DNA of 32,594 nt, from positions 1-32,594 of the forward strand of contig SLCE01000090.1 in the NCBI GenBank assembly GCA_007125985.1, read 5' to 3'. This stretch comes from Ectothiorhodospiraceae bacterium. Lineage in GTDB: Bacteria > Pseudomonadota > Gammaproteobacteria > Nitrococcales > Aquisalimonadaceae. A program made the translations under genes and the position numbers. This document shows positions 9,472 to 17,791 of this stretch, in pieces. The notes below the pieces were generated by a model. That model had not been told where the DNA came from and ran no database searches. It saw only the letters and a list, made by a program, of their open reading frames with translations. Position 1 is the stretch's first letter. Every line of letters starts with the position of its first letter.

Positions 9472-10257
9472 TCACCCCAGGTCCGGATAGATCAGGTCGG
9501 TGCCACAGCGCAACGTCCGCAAATACTCCAGCGCAGGCGTCACGTGCTCAAGGCCGAGCACAGATCCGTGCTGCGGCAGGATGGCGTGAATCGGGAGCCC
9601 TTCAATCTGGCGGACGAATCCCCGCGCAGCGACGTTGGAGGCCATGTACTCGGTGTTGAACAGATCCATCTTCGCCGCATGCTCCTCAAACGAGGTCACC
9701 TTGAGCTGCCAATCCATATCCAGAGCGGCCCAGATATCACCGGAAAACAGAAAATGTGATGCCTCGTCGTAGGTGGCGATCGCGCCGGGAAAATGGAGGA
9801 ATGGCGCTGCGATGAACCGCAGGGCATTGCCTGAGGGGAGTGTCAGGGTTGGATGCGCTTCCGTATCGTATGCCCGGTAATCCGTGATTCCATAATGCGG
9901 CAACAGTACATGGGTCCGCGGCGAGGCGATGACCGGCGTATCCGGGAACCGCTCAAGCCAAAGCACCATGGACGCCGCCACATCCGGGTCCTGGTGACTG
10001 AGCACCAGCCCCTCCACCTGGGATGCGGGCATGACCTGCTCCACGCGTCGGTAGATCAGATCAAAGGAGTAGCGGCTGCCCGGGTCAATCAGATACCCCG
10101 CATCACCATCCGTGAGCAAATAGACATTGCAGCGAAACGCCGCATCCTCCGGCACCCCCAGCCAATAAACCGCCCGCGCTCCCTCATGGAACAAACAGAC
10201 GGGTGTATTCAGATCATCGATGACGGCGTCAAGCTGTATACCTCTGGCCTGCTTCAT
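9472..10257 (-). CDS. MBL-fold diiron protein (FprA/ODP-like oxygen-binding diiron domain)
   Basis: FRCNVYLLTDGDAGYLIDPG, VLSHQDPDVAAS, PFLHFPGAI, FLFSGDIWAALD, AILPQHGSV: ligand spacing resembles the flavodiiron MBL domain, without a fused flavodoxin. Confidence 0.82.
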   Translation of the reverse strand: MKQARGIQLDAVIDDLNTPVCLFHEGARAVYWLGVPEDAAFRCNVYLLTDGDAGYLIDPGSRYSFDLIYRRVEQVMPASQVEGLVLSHQDPDVAASMVLWLERFPDTPVIASPRTHVLLPHYGITDYRAYDTEAHPTLTLPSGNALRFIAAPFLHFPGAIATYDEASHFLFSGDIWAALDMDWQLKVTSFEEHAAKMDLFNTEYMASNVAARGFVRQIEGLPIHAILPQHGSVLGLEHVTPALEYLRTLRCGTDLIYPDLG

Positions 10258-10372
10258 GTGTGCTCCCTGCGGTTACATGTTGCCTACCGTGTTGCTCGCG
10301 GATGCAAGGGTACTACCCGGGGCATCAGGATGCACCTTGCAGAGTCAGGTTTACCCGGCGGTACCATGCCAT

Positions 10373-10395
10373 CGATCCCGGCCTGGTCGGGATCG
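10373..10395. promoter_or_regulatory. Intergenic perfect stem-loop
   Basis: CGATCCCG-GCCTGGT-CGGGATCG, 8 bp perfect stem with a 7 nt loop. Confidence 0.45.
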
Positions 10396-10469
10396 TCAAA
10401 GAAGCGGTGTGTACCTCTGCCCCCGTCCTCAAACTCCCAGAATCCATGCCGCAGTGCAGCGTTACCCCA

Positions 10470-10508
10470 TCCGAAATCTATGGTTAACATGCTTTCGGAT
10501 TACCGAAA
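10470..10508 (+). promoter_or_regulatory. Three-segment competing hairpin in the presumed cstA leader
   Basis: TCCGAAA (10470-10476), TTTCGGA (10493-10499), CCGAAA (10503-10508): the middle segment can pair with either neighbour. Confidence 0.4.
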
Positions 10509-10583
10509 AACGGGGATCCACCTGACGATCGGCCAACAGCGGTCAACAACAATCCTGGCCAAAAGCTGCAGAGGAGAAAGCGC

Positions 10584-12266
10584 ATGAGCGCGATCGTGGT
10601 TTTACTTGCCGGCCTGGTGGCCATGGCGCTGGGCTATTTCATCTATTCCAAGTTCATAGCGGAAAAGATTTTCCAGCTCGACCCCAATTTCCGCACCCCG
10701 GCAAATGAGTTCGAGGATGGTGTGGACTATGTTCCCACCAACAAATTCATTCTATGGGGACACCATTTCACCTCGGTCGCGGGCGCCGCACCCATCGTCG
10801 GCCCGGCAATTGCCGTGATCTGGGGCTGGCTACCGGCCTTCCTCTGGGTCATCTTCGGCACCATCTTCTTCGCCGGGGTGCATGACGCCGGCGCGATCTG
10901 GGCGAGCGTTCGCAACCGCGCCCGCTCCATTGGCGCGGTCACCGGTGACGTGATCGGCGCACGGGCGCGCAGCCTTTTCATGATCGTGATTTTCCTCGTG
11001 CTTCTGATGGTGAACGCAGTGTTCGCCGTGGTGATCGCCAACCTGCTGATTGCCAACCCATCGGCAGTGGTCCCTGCCTGGGGAGCGATCCTGGTGGCGC
11101 TGATCATCGGCCAGATGATTTATCGCCGCCGGACGAATCTGCTCACCGTCTCGATTATCGGCGTCGTTGCCCTGTATGGCCTGATCCTGATTGGGCCGAT
11201 GGTTCCCATCAGCCTGCCGGAGAGCTTCCTGGGTCTGCCCCAGAACAGTCTGTGGATCCTGATCCTGTTCCTGTATGCCGCCATCGCGTCGTTGTTGCCC
11301 GTATGGGTGCTGCTGCAACCGCGGGACTACATCAACGGCTTGCAGTTGTTCATCGGCCTGGGCATCGTCTACGCGGCCGTTCTGATCGGCAATCCCACCA
11401 TGGTGGCGCCGGCGGTGAACCCGGATGTCCCGGCCGGCACGCCGTCGCTGCTGCCCTTGTTGTTCGTCACCATCGCCTGTGGCGCCATTTCCGGCTTCCA
11501 CGGCCTGGTGTCCTCCGGCACCACCTCGAAGCAGATCAAGAACGAGAAAGATGTGCGCTTCGTCGGTTACTTTGGTGCCGTCGGCGAAGGTTCACTGGCC
11601 CTGGCCGCGATACTGGCCACCAGTGCCGGTTTCGCTACGCTGGCGGAATGGCAGGCACTGTACTCGAGCTTCGGCGCCGGGGGCGTGAACGCCTTTGTGC
11701 AGGGCGGTGCCAACATCGTCTCAGCCGGGCTCGGTCTGCCGCAGGACATTGCGGTGACCCTGTTGACCGTGATGGCAGTGCTGTTTGCGGGAACGACCAT
11801 GGACACGGGCATCCGGCTGCAGCGCTACATCATGCAGGAATGGGGCACCATCTATAACATCCCGGCTCTGCGGAGCATTCCTGTGGCCACCGTCGTGGCA
11901 GTAGGCGCCTGTGTCGCGCTGGCCTTCGGTGCTGGTGGTCTGGACGGTAGCGGTGGCCTGCTAATCTGGCCGCTGTTCGGCACCACCAACCAGTTGCTGG
12001 CCGGTTTGACCCTGCTGGTGATCACCGTGATCATCGTCCGCCTGGGGCGGCCCATGTGGTTCACATTGATCCCGTTGGCCTTCCTGCTGACCATGACCAC
12101 GTATGCCCTGCTCATTCAACTGGTGAGCTTCTACAATGACGGCAACTGGTTCCTGCTGTTCCTGGATGTGGTAATCCTGATCGCCGCCATCCTGGTGCTG
12201 CTAGAGTGCGTGGGCGTACTGCGCAAACATCTGCGGGAACGGGATGCCCGTCAATCCACCGGTTGA
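10584..12266 (+). CDS. cstA: Carbon starvation CstA family protein
   Basis: LDPNFRTPANEFEDGVDYVPTNKFILWGHHFTSVAGAAPIVGPAIAVIWGWLPAFLWVIFGTIFFAGVHD and SGTTSKQIKNEKD are characteristic of CstA. SD AGGAGAAAG. Confidence 0.95.
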   Translation: MSAIVVLLAGLVAMALGYFIYSKFIAEKIFQLDPNFRTPANEFEDGVDYVPTNKFILWGHHFTSVAGAAPIVGPAIAVIWGWLPAFLWVIFGTIFFAGVHDAGAIWASVRNRARSIGAVTGDVIGARARSLFMIVIFLVLLMVNAVFAVVIANLLIANPSAVVPAWGAILVALIIGQMIYRRRTNLLTVSIIGVVALYGLILIGPMVPISLPESFLGLPQNSLWILILFLYAAIASLLPVWVLLQPRDYINGLQLFIGLGIVYAAVLIGNPTMVAPAVNPDVPAGTPSLLPLLFVTIACGAISGFHGLVSSGTTSKQIKNEKDVRFVGYFGAVGEGSLALAAILATSAGFATLAEWQALYSSFGAGGVNAFVQGGANIVSAGLGLPQDIAVTLLTVMAVLFAGTTMDTGIRLQRYIMQEWGTIYNIPALRSIPVATVVAVGACVALAFGAGGLDGSGGLLIWPLFGTTNQLLAGLTLLVITVIIVRLGRPMWFTLIPLAFLLTMTTYALLIQLVSFYNDGNWFLLFLDVVILIAAILVLLECVGVLRKHLRERDARQSTG

Positions 12267-12273
12267 GGTGCAC

Positions 12274-12591
12274 ATGAGCAAGGGTGACCGTCCGGACCGG
12301 CAAGACCGGTCCGGCTCCCCCAACCGAGGCGATGGCCGGGCCTGGCTGGAACAGGCCCGGCACTTTGCCGAGGAGTTCTACTTCGGTCGTTATCGTTCCA
12401 CCATTGCCCGGGCCCGGCGTGATCAGGACGACCTGTTCATGCTGCTCGTGTTTTCGGAGATGATGGGCGTGCCCAACCCGGCCACGTACTACACGCTGGA
12501 GTTGCAGCCCCTCCTGTTGGAGCGCTTCCATGACTGGCACCGCCGCATGGGTATGGAGCACTCCCCCCTGGATCACTTTCGCTGCTGCTGA
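12274..12591 (+). CDS. Small soluble protein ending in Cys-Cys-stop (resembles the 'cory-CC-star' family)
   Basis: ATG 12274 just after the cstA stop (12264-12266). C-terminus DHFRCC* (TGC TGC TGA). TGATG overlap with the next gene. Confidence 0.75.
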   Translation: MSKGDRPDRQDRSGSPNRGDGRAWLEQARHFAEEFYFGRYRSTIARARRDQDDLFMLLVFSEMMGVPNPATYYTLELQPLLLERFHDWHRRMGMEHSPLDHFRCC

Positions 12592-13619
12592 TGCCTGAAC
12601 AAGACGCGATGACCAACCTGCTGGACCGCCGCATTCTTTTCGTCGGGGGCAAAGGAGGCGTTGGCAAGACCACAACAGCTGCCGCCTTGGGCGTGCTGGC
12701 AGCCGAACGCGGCAAGCGTTGTCTGGTGGTATCCACGGACCCGGCCCATTCCCTGGGTGATGCCTTTGACCGGGAGATCGGCGACCGCATCACCGGCATC
12801 ACCGCCGGCGTCTGGGGCCTTGAAATCGACCCGGACGCCCAGGCAGCCCGTCACCTGGATGCGGTCACAGAGCAGATGAAACAGCTCGCGGCACCCGAAA
12901 TGCACGCAGAGCTGGAACGACAGATGCAGATGGCGCGCATGTCGCCTGGCGCCGTGGAGGCTGCATTACTGGAAGAGGTCTGTCGGGTCATGCTGGAGGG
13001 GATGGAAGACTATGACCTGGTGATCTTCGACACGGCACCCACCGGCCACACCCTGCGCCTGCTTACGCTGCCCGAGGCCATGGCTGCCTGGACCGATGGG
13101 CTGCTGGCGCACAACCGCAAATCCAAGGAGCTGGGCGAGGTTCTCAAACACCTGACCCCCCGGGGCAGCCGGGCAGACGTCCCGACACCCTTTGATGATC
13201 CGGACGAAGACCCGTTCGAGGGTATGGACCGGCGCACGCGGCGCATAGCCGAGACGCTGCTGAACCGGCGCCGCCTGTTCCACCGGGCCCGCCGACGGAT
13301 CACCGACGCAGAGACCACCGGCTTCGTGTTCGTGCTGACCCCGGAGCGGCTGCCGATTCTGGAAACCCATCGCGCCATGCATGCGCTGCGACAGTTCGAC
13401 ATCCCGCTGTGTGGCGCCTTCGTCAACCGGGTGCTGCCAGCGGACGCGGACGGCGAATTCCTACGCCGCCGCCGGGAACAGGAGGCACGCTACCTGGATG
13501 AAATTCCCCAGGCGCTGCATGGATTGCCCACCCGCCAGGTGCCCATGCTGCCGGAGGACATTCAGGGGTTGGACTCCCTGCGTGCCGTGGCCGCGCACCT
13601 GGATCGCTTGGGGATTTGA
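12591..13619 (+). CDS. ArsA/Get3-like P-loop ATPase
   Basis: FVGGKGGVGKTTTAAALGVLAAERGKRCLVVSTDPAHSLGDAF, IFDTAPTGHTLRLLTLPEAM. Single ATPase domain, no arsenic genes nearby. Confidence 0.93.
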   Translation: MPEQDAMTNLLDRRILFVGGKGGVGKTTTAAALGVLAAERGKRCLVVSTDPAHSLGDAFDREIGDRITGITAGVWGLEIDPDAQAARHLDAVTEQMKQLAAPEMHAELERQMQMARMSPGAVEAALLEEVCRVMLEGMEDYDLVIFDTAPTGHTLRLLTLPEAMAAWTDGLLAHNRKSKELGEVLKHLTPRGSRADVPTPFDDPDEDPFEGMDRRTRRIAETLLNRRRLFHRARRRITDAETTGFVFVLTPERLPILETHRAMHALRQFDIPLCGAFVNRVLPADADGEFLRRRREQEARYLDEIPQALHGLPTRQVPMLPEDIQGLDSLRAVAAHLDRLGI

Positions 13620-13643
13620 GCCACAGGCGGCTATTATGCCGCC

Positions 13644-13922
13644 ATGCAGACATTCATCTTGATCTTGATCACCCTCGTGGGCATCGCCGCTGCCTTCTAC
13701 GCGCATTGGCGCCTGCCTTACCAGACACCGAATCCCCGTCAACTCCGTATCGGGCGCATTGTGCTGGTCTCCACGGGGCTGGCCTTTGGTTGGATTTCCG
13801 CCCGGGTCTACGGCATTGCCACGGATCTGAACGTGGTCATCGTCTTCATCGCCGGTTTCGGGCTCATCCATGTCCCCGCAGCAGGGGTGCTGTTTATCAA
13901 GACGTTTCGGCCCGAGGAGTAA
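13644..13922 (+). CDS. Small membrane protein of unknown function
   Basis: 92 aa with about 3 predicted TM segments, 24 nt after the ATPase stop on the same strand. Confidence 0.65.
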   Translation: MQTFILILITLVGIAAAFYAHWRLPYQTPNPRQLRIGRIVLVSTGLAFGWISARVYGIATDLNVVIVFIAGFGLIHVPAAGVLFIKTFRPEE

Positions 13923-13931
13923 GCGGAGCCG

Positions 13932-14390
13932 TCACTGCTCCACAAGATCCTCCTGCCGGGTGAGCAGAAAATGCGCCCGCGCGGTGGCGACGATTTTTTC
14001 CCGATTGCTCTGCCAGGTTTCCACCGACACGTTGGCCACGCGCTGCCCCTGCCGTACAACCCGGCAGACCGCAAAGGTATCCTCCGCCAGCCCAGGGCGT
14101 AAGTAGTCGATGGAGAAATCAATCACCTTCGGCTGCATGGCGCTTTCCATGTTCCACAGCAGGTGCATGATGGCCGCGTGCTCCATGAAAGCGCCGATGG
14201 CACCGCCATGCAGGGCGGGCATGACCGGGTTGCCGATGTTCCGTTCGTTATAGGCGAGTCGGAACAGCAATTCCCCGCCCTCTTCACGGAAATCAATGCC
14301 CAGAAAACGGGCATACGGGAACAGATTCATAGCGCGCGCGTAATCGCCGTCGGCCCGGGCCTGACGAATAATGGCGACGATATCCTTCAT
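13932..14390 (-). CDS. PaaI-like hotdog thioesterase (first paralogue)
   Basis: NPVMPALHGGAIGAFMEHAA hotdog motif. ATGA overlap with the upstream gene. Confidence 0.85.
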   Translation of the reverse strand: MKDIVAIIRQARADGDYARAMNLFPYARFLGIDFREEGGELLFRLAYNERNIGNPVMPALHGGAIGAFMEHAAIMHLLWNMESAMQPKVIDFSIDYLRPGLAEDTFAVCRVVRQGQRVANVSVETWQSNREKIVATARAHFLLTRQEDLVEQ

Positions 14391-14848
14391 CCCTGCTTGC
14401 TCCTGCGGCGGAAAAGTGGCCCGACTTTCATGAAGCTGCTGACACTGGTGGCGACCGGCCGCTGTTCATCGACGGTAAACGCAGAACAACGGACAAAACA
14501 GATGTAACGCGTGACCTTGAAGCACTCGGCGCGCGCGTACACCGCATGCCCGGATTCCGCGGCGGAGAGATGATCAATGCGAAGATCAAGAGTGGCCACC
14601 TGTTGCGCCACATCGCTGGCGAACGAAGCCGCCCCACCGCTGGTCTGGTCGATCAGCGTGGTAATCACGCCTCCATGAATGAACCCCGTGACCGGGTTGC
14701 CCACCATAAAATCCTGGAACGGCACCCGCATGAGCAGCATCCCCTTGTCCACCTCCAGTACCTCGACACCCAGGGCGTTCCCGTGCGGCAGACGGGAGAA
14801 AAACAGCCGGATCTGTTCGTCTCGTGGCAGCTTGTCCAACTCGGTCAT
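14387..14848 (-). CDS. PaaI-like hotdog thioesterase (second paralogue)
   Basis: NPVTGFIHGGVITTLIDQTSGGAA, LDLRIDHLSAAESGHAVYARAE. Confidence 0.88.
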   Translation of the reverse strand: MTELDKLPRDEQIRLFFSRLPHGNALGVEVLEVDKGMLLMRVPFQDFMVGNPVTGFIHGGVITTLIDQTSGGAASFASDVAQQVATLDLRIDHLSAAESGHAVYARAECFKVTRYICFVRCSAFTVDEQRPVATSVSSFMKVGPLFRRRSKQG

Positions 14849-15330
14849 CCGTTTCCGTCCTCTGCGCCCTCCCGGGGCAGCAAACCCTCGGCGTCCATCA
14901 GGCTGATCATCAGTTCCAGGTCAGCCTGCAATTCCAGGGGCGGAACCTCAACGCCTTCCAGCGAGGCATCCCAGTTGACGCCGACGTGATACCCGTCCCG
15001 CTGCATGCTGGGCAGCCAGTGCTCCAGCAGATCGTCCAGGGAAACGGCGCTAGGCGTATAGTCGGCCCAGTCTCCATCGGCACAGGCACTGGCTCCCCCC
15101 TCTGACGACCACAGCGGGAAAGCCGCCGCCCCTCCACCGGCGGATTCAGCCAGGGCCCAGCCTTCTTCATCCTCGAGACCCCATACAAAACCACCCAGCA
15201 CGGCATCCTTCAGAAAAGCCTGCTGCGCGGGATCCAGTTCAGCGAGTTCTGTTGGCAATTCCACAACCTGCCCCCCAATGACTTCGTACGGTACTCTACT
15301 CCCCACCAAAGGGGCTTGCCAGCCATCCAT
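14845..15330 (-). CDS. DUF2750-like protein
   Basis: FVWGLEDEEGWALAES...FPLWSSEGGASACADGDWADYTPSAVSLDDLLEHWLPSMQRDGYHVGVNWDASLEG resembles DUF2750. ATGA overlap with the next gene. Confidence 0.65.
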   Translation of the reverse strand: MDGWQAPLVGSRVPYEVIGGQVVELPTELAELDPAQQAFLKDAVLGGFVWGLEDEEGWALAESAGGGAAAFPLWSSEGGASACADGDWADYTPSAVSLDDLLEHWLPSMQRDGYHVGVNWDASLEGVEVPPLELQADLELMISLMDAEGLLPREGAEDGNG

Positions 15331-15432
15331 CGTGACGAATGGCTCCGTGTTCTCGCCGGATCAAGCAGGCGCTGAAGTTGGCACGCCACTGCGTTACATT
15401 GGGCGGATTTAGCACTGCAGAGGAATCGAACA

Positions 15433-16371
15433 ATGCCGCATCCGCAGAGCCGGGACATGCTGGCTTATGCTGCGCTGGTGTTCACCACCCTGTTCTGGGC
15501 CGGGAACGCTGTTGTCGCTCGTGGAATGATCGATACCATTCCCCCCATGGGCCTATCTTTCTGGCGCTGGATGCTGGCGTTCCTGATCATTCTGCCGTTT
15601 GCCGCACCTCATCTGCGCGCCGCCCTGCCCACGGTGCGCCAGCACTGGGGAAGCCTGTTCCTCCTCGCACTACTCAGTGCCGGTCTGTTCAACTCCCTGC
15701 TGTATCTGTCCGCCCACACCACCACGGCAGTGAACATCTCCCTGGTGAGCGCGGTCATGCCGATCATGATCGGCCTCATGGCGTTCCTGCTGCTTGGTGA
15801 GCGACTGGCACGATGGCAAATGTACGGTATCACCCTGGCATTGGTCGGCGTCCTAGTGATCGTCAGCCGCGGCTCGCTGGATGTGCTGCTGTCGGTGGAT
15901 TTCGCGGCCGGCGACCTGCTCATGGTGATTGCGGTGGCCTGCTGGGGTCTGTATTCGGTGCTGCTGAAAAAGCGCGGCATCCAGATGCACCCGGTGGCAC
16001 TGCTGGCGGTGATGATCGCCATGGCGCTGCCGGTGGTCCTGCTGTTTCACTTGGTGGAAATCGCCCTCGGCTATCACACCAAGCTGGGTGGTGAGTTAGT
16101 GGCGCCGCTACTCTACGTGGCGATTTTCCCCTCACTCCTCTCCTACATGGGGTGGAACTTCGGCGTCAAGGTACTGGGGCCATCGCGCTCCGCCATGTTT
16201 CTCTACCTGTTGCCGCTGTTCGGCGCCGTTCTCAGCATTCTGTTCCTGGGTGAGGGGCTGCACCTATACCATGCTGCCGGCGGCGTGCTGGTGCTGGGGG
16301 GGCTGTATCTGTCGACGCGCATCCAGCGCACGCCGGCCATGCGCATGGTGGAGGAACGCAGGAAACGGTGA
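15433..16371 (+). CDS. EamA/DMT family transporter
   Basis: Ten-TM pattern, FTTLFWAGNAVVARGMIDTIPPMGLSFWRWMLAF, LFNSLLYLSAHTTTAVNISLV, LGEGLHLYHAAGGVLVLGGLYLS. Confidence 0.93.
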   Translation: MPHPQSRDMLAYAALVFTTLFWAGNAVVARGMIDTIPPMGLSFWRWMLAFLIILPFAAPHLRAALPTVRQHWGSLFLLALLSAGLFNSLLYLSAHTTTAVNISLVSAVMPIMIGLMAFLLLGERLARWQMYGITLALVGVLVIVSRGSLDVLLSVDFAAGDLLMVIAVACWGLYSVLLKKRGIQMHPVALLAVMIAMALPVVLLFHLVEIALGYHTKLGGELVAPLLYVAIFPSLLSYMGWNFGVKVLGPSRSAMFLYLLPLFGAVLSILFLGEGLHLYHAAGGVLVLGGLYLSTRIQRTPAMRMVEERRKR

Positions 16372-16434
16372 GGGAGTGCTGAACCGGCCCCATGGCGGTC
16401 TGCTTTTTCGGCGTGCTCGCAGGGCTGCGCGCAG

Positions 16435-16440
16435 TATAAT
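16435..16440 (+). promoter_or_regulatory. Candidate sigma70 -10 element (TATAAT)
   Basis: Exact TATAAT about 90 nt upstream of the ORF at 16528. No good -35 at the expected spacing. Confidence 0.3.
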
Positions 16441-16527
16441 TGGAACAATTCAGCGCTTCCCTGACTTGCGTTACGCGGTCAGAGTCCCAACATCTGCGAA
16501 CAGGCCAATTCACAGCCAGAGTTGAAC

Positions 16528-16830
16528 ATGCGACAGGTTTTTTTGATCAACGGCCGCCGGCCGAACCCACTGGTTCAGATTCTCGGCGTGATCGGCGGGG
16601 CGCTCATGCTGGTGGCTGCGCTGTTTGTCGGCGCATTCGTATTCCTGGCGCTGCTTGGCCTGGCGGTGATCGGTGGCCTGCTGTTCAGCCTGCGGGTCTG
16701 GTGGTTGCGGAGACAGTTCCGGAAAGCCGCCGCTCAGCAGCAACAGGCGGGCCGCACCCGGCGTGAACAGCACCAAGAGCGTCGCAGCACGGTCATCGAA
16801 GGCCGTGTCACCTCCCGCCGCGACGAGTGA
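16528..16830 (+). CDS. Small membrane protein of unknown function
   Basis: 100 aa, two hydrophobic segments followed by a charged, Gln/Arg-rich tail. Confidence 0.6.
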   Translation: MRQVFLINGRRPNPLVQILGVIGGALMLVAALFVGAFVFLALLGLAVIGGLLFSLRVWWLRRQFRKAAAQQQQAGRTRREQHQERRSTVIEGRVTSRRDE

Positions 16831-17679
16831 TCAGGCTGGCTGGTGGTGGCTGGACCAATCCACCCAGACGGGGGTCACCGTGGGGGGAAGCGGGTCGAGC
16901 CGCCCCAGTTCGATCCACGGGTTCTCAGGGCCGTGGAAATCCGATGCCACGGAGCCCTTAAGCCCGAAACGCAGTGCATAACCCACGCTGGTGCGAACAC
17001 GCTGCGCCCCGGTATTCCCGCAACACACTTCCAGTGCCTCCCCACCGGCATCCCGGAATGCGGTGAGCACACGGCGCATCCATGCCCCGGTGAACCCGTA
17101 GGCCAAGGGATGCGCCAGAACAGCACAGCCTCCCGCAGCACGAATGTGGGCCACCGCCTCCTCCATGGGCATCCAGTCCACACCAACCCAGGCGCGCCTG
17201 CCCCGCTTGAGATAGCGATCAAACGCCTGTTGTAATTCCCGCACCACGCCCTGTTCCAGCAGGAAGCGGGCGAAATGGGTCCGTGTGGGCACCGTTCCCC
17301 CGGCCTGCAGCAGCACCTGGTCCGCATCGGCCACGCCGGCCTTCTTCAGCTTTTCCGCCATGTGTTCGGCGCGTGCCCAACGCCGTGCGCGATTATCCCG
17401 CAGCCCCGCTTCAAGGGCGGGATGCGCCGGGTCCAGATTGAGCCCGACCACATGCAACTCCCGCCCATTCCAAAGGGTGGATATCTCCACGCCGGGCACC
17501 AGGGCCACGCCCTGATGCCGCGCCTCCTGAGCTGCCGCGTCCAATCCGTCCACCGTGTCATGATCAGTGAGCGCGAGCACGGAAACACCCTGCGCCGCCG
17601 CACGTGCCACCACCGCCTCCGGCGCCAGCGTGCCGTCGGATTCGGTGGAGTGACAATGCAGATCAATGCTCAATGAGCG
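16831..17679 (-). CDS. PHP domain metal-dependent phosphoesterase (RNase AM / TrpH-like)
   Basis: IDLHCHSTESDGTLAPEAVVARAAAQGVSVLALTDHDTVDGLDAA, LVPGVEIST, ASDFHGPENPWIELG. Start is ambiguous (17712 or internal GTG 17679). Confidence 0.9.
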   Translation of the reverse strand, partial: RSLSIDLHCHSTESDGTLAPEAVVARAAAQGVSVLALTDHDTVDGLDAAAQEARHQGVALVPGVEISTLWNGRELHVVGLNLDPAHPALEAGLRDNRARRWARAEHMAEKLKKAGVADADQVLLQAGGTVPTRTHFARFLLEQGVVRELQQAFDRYLKRGRRAWVGVDWMPMEEAVAHIRAAGGCAVLAHPLAYGFTGAWMRRVLTAFRDAGGEALEVCCGNTGAQRVRTSVGYALRFGLKGSVASDFHGPENPWIELGRLDPLPPTVTPVWVDWSSHHQPA

Positions 17680-17791
17680 CACGTTGTTGAACCTCCAGCA
17701 AAGCCCGACCACTACAGGCCACGGGCTGACCGCGGCCTGTGGTAATGTTCACGTACATGACTTGTTGAACTCTGGAAAAACGATCAGTTTC

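Noticed and set aside
10284-10490. 68 aa minus-strand ORF (MLTIDFGWGNAALRHGFWEFEDGG...) before cstA
   Set aside because: Plausible-looking N-terminus but no clear SD or known family; a homology search for conservation would decide. Not strong enough to call.
12591-13619. Arsenic resistance assignment for the ArsA-like ATPase
   Set aside because: Single-domain ATPase without arsB/arsC/arsR/arsD nearby and coupled to cstA; the arsenic annotation would be transfer by name only.
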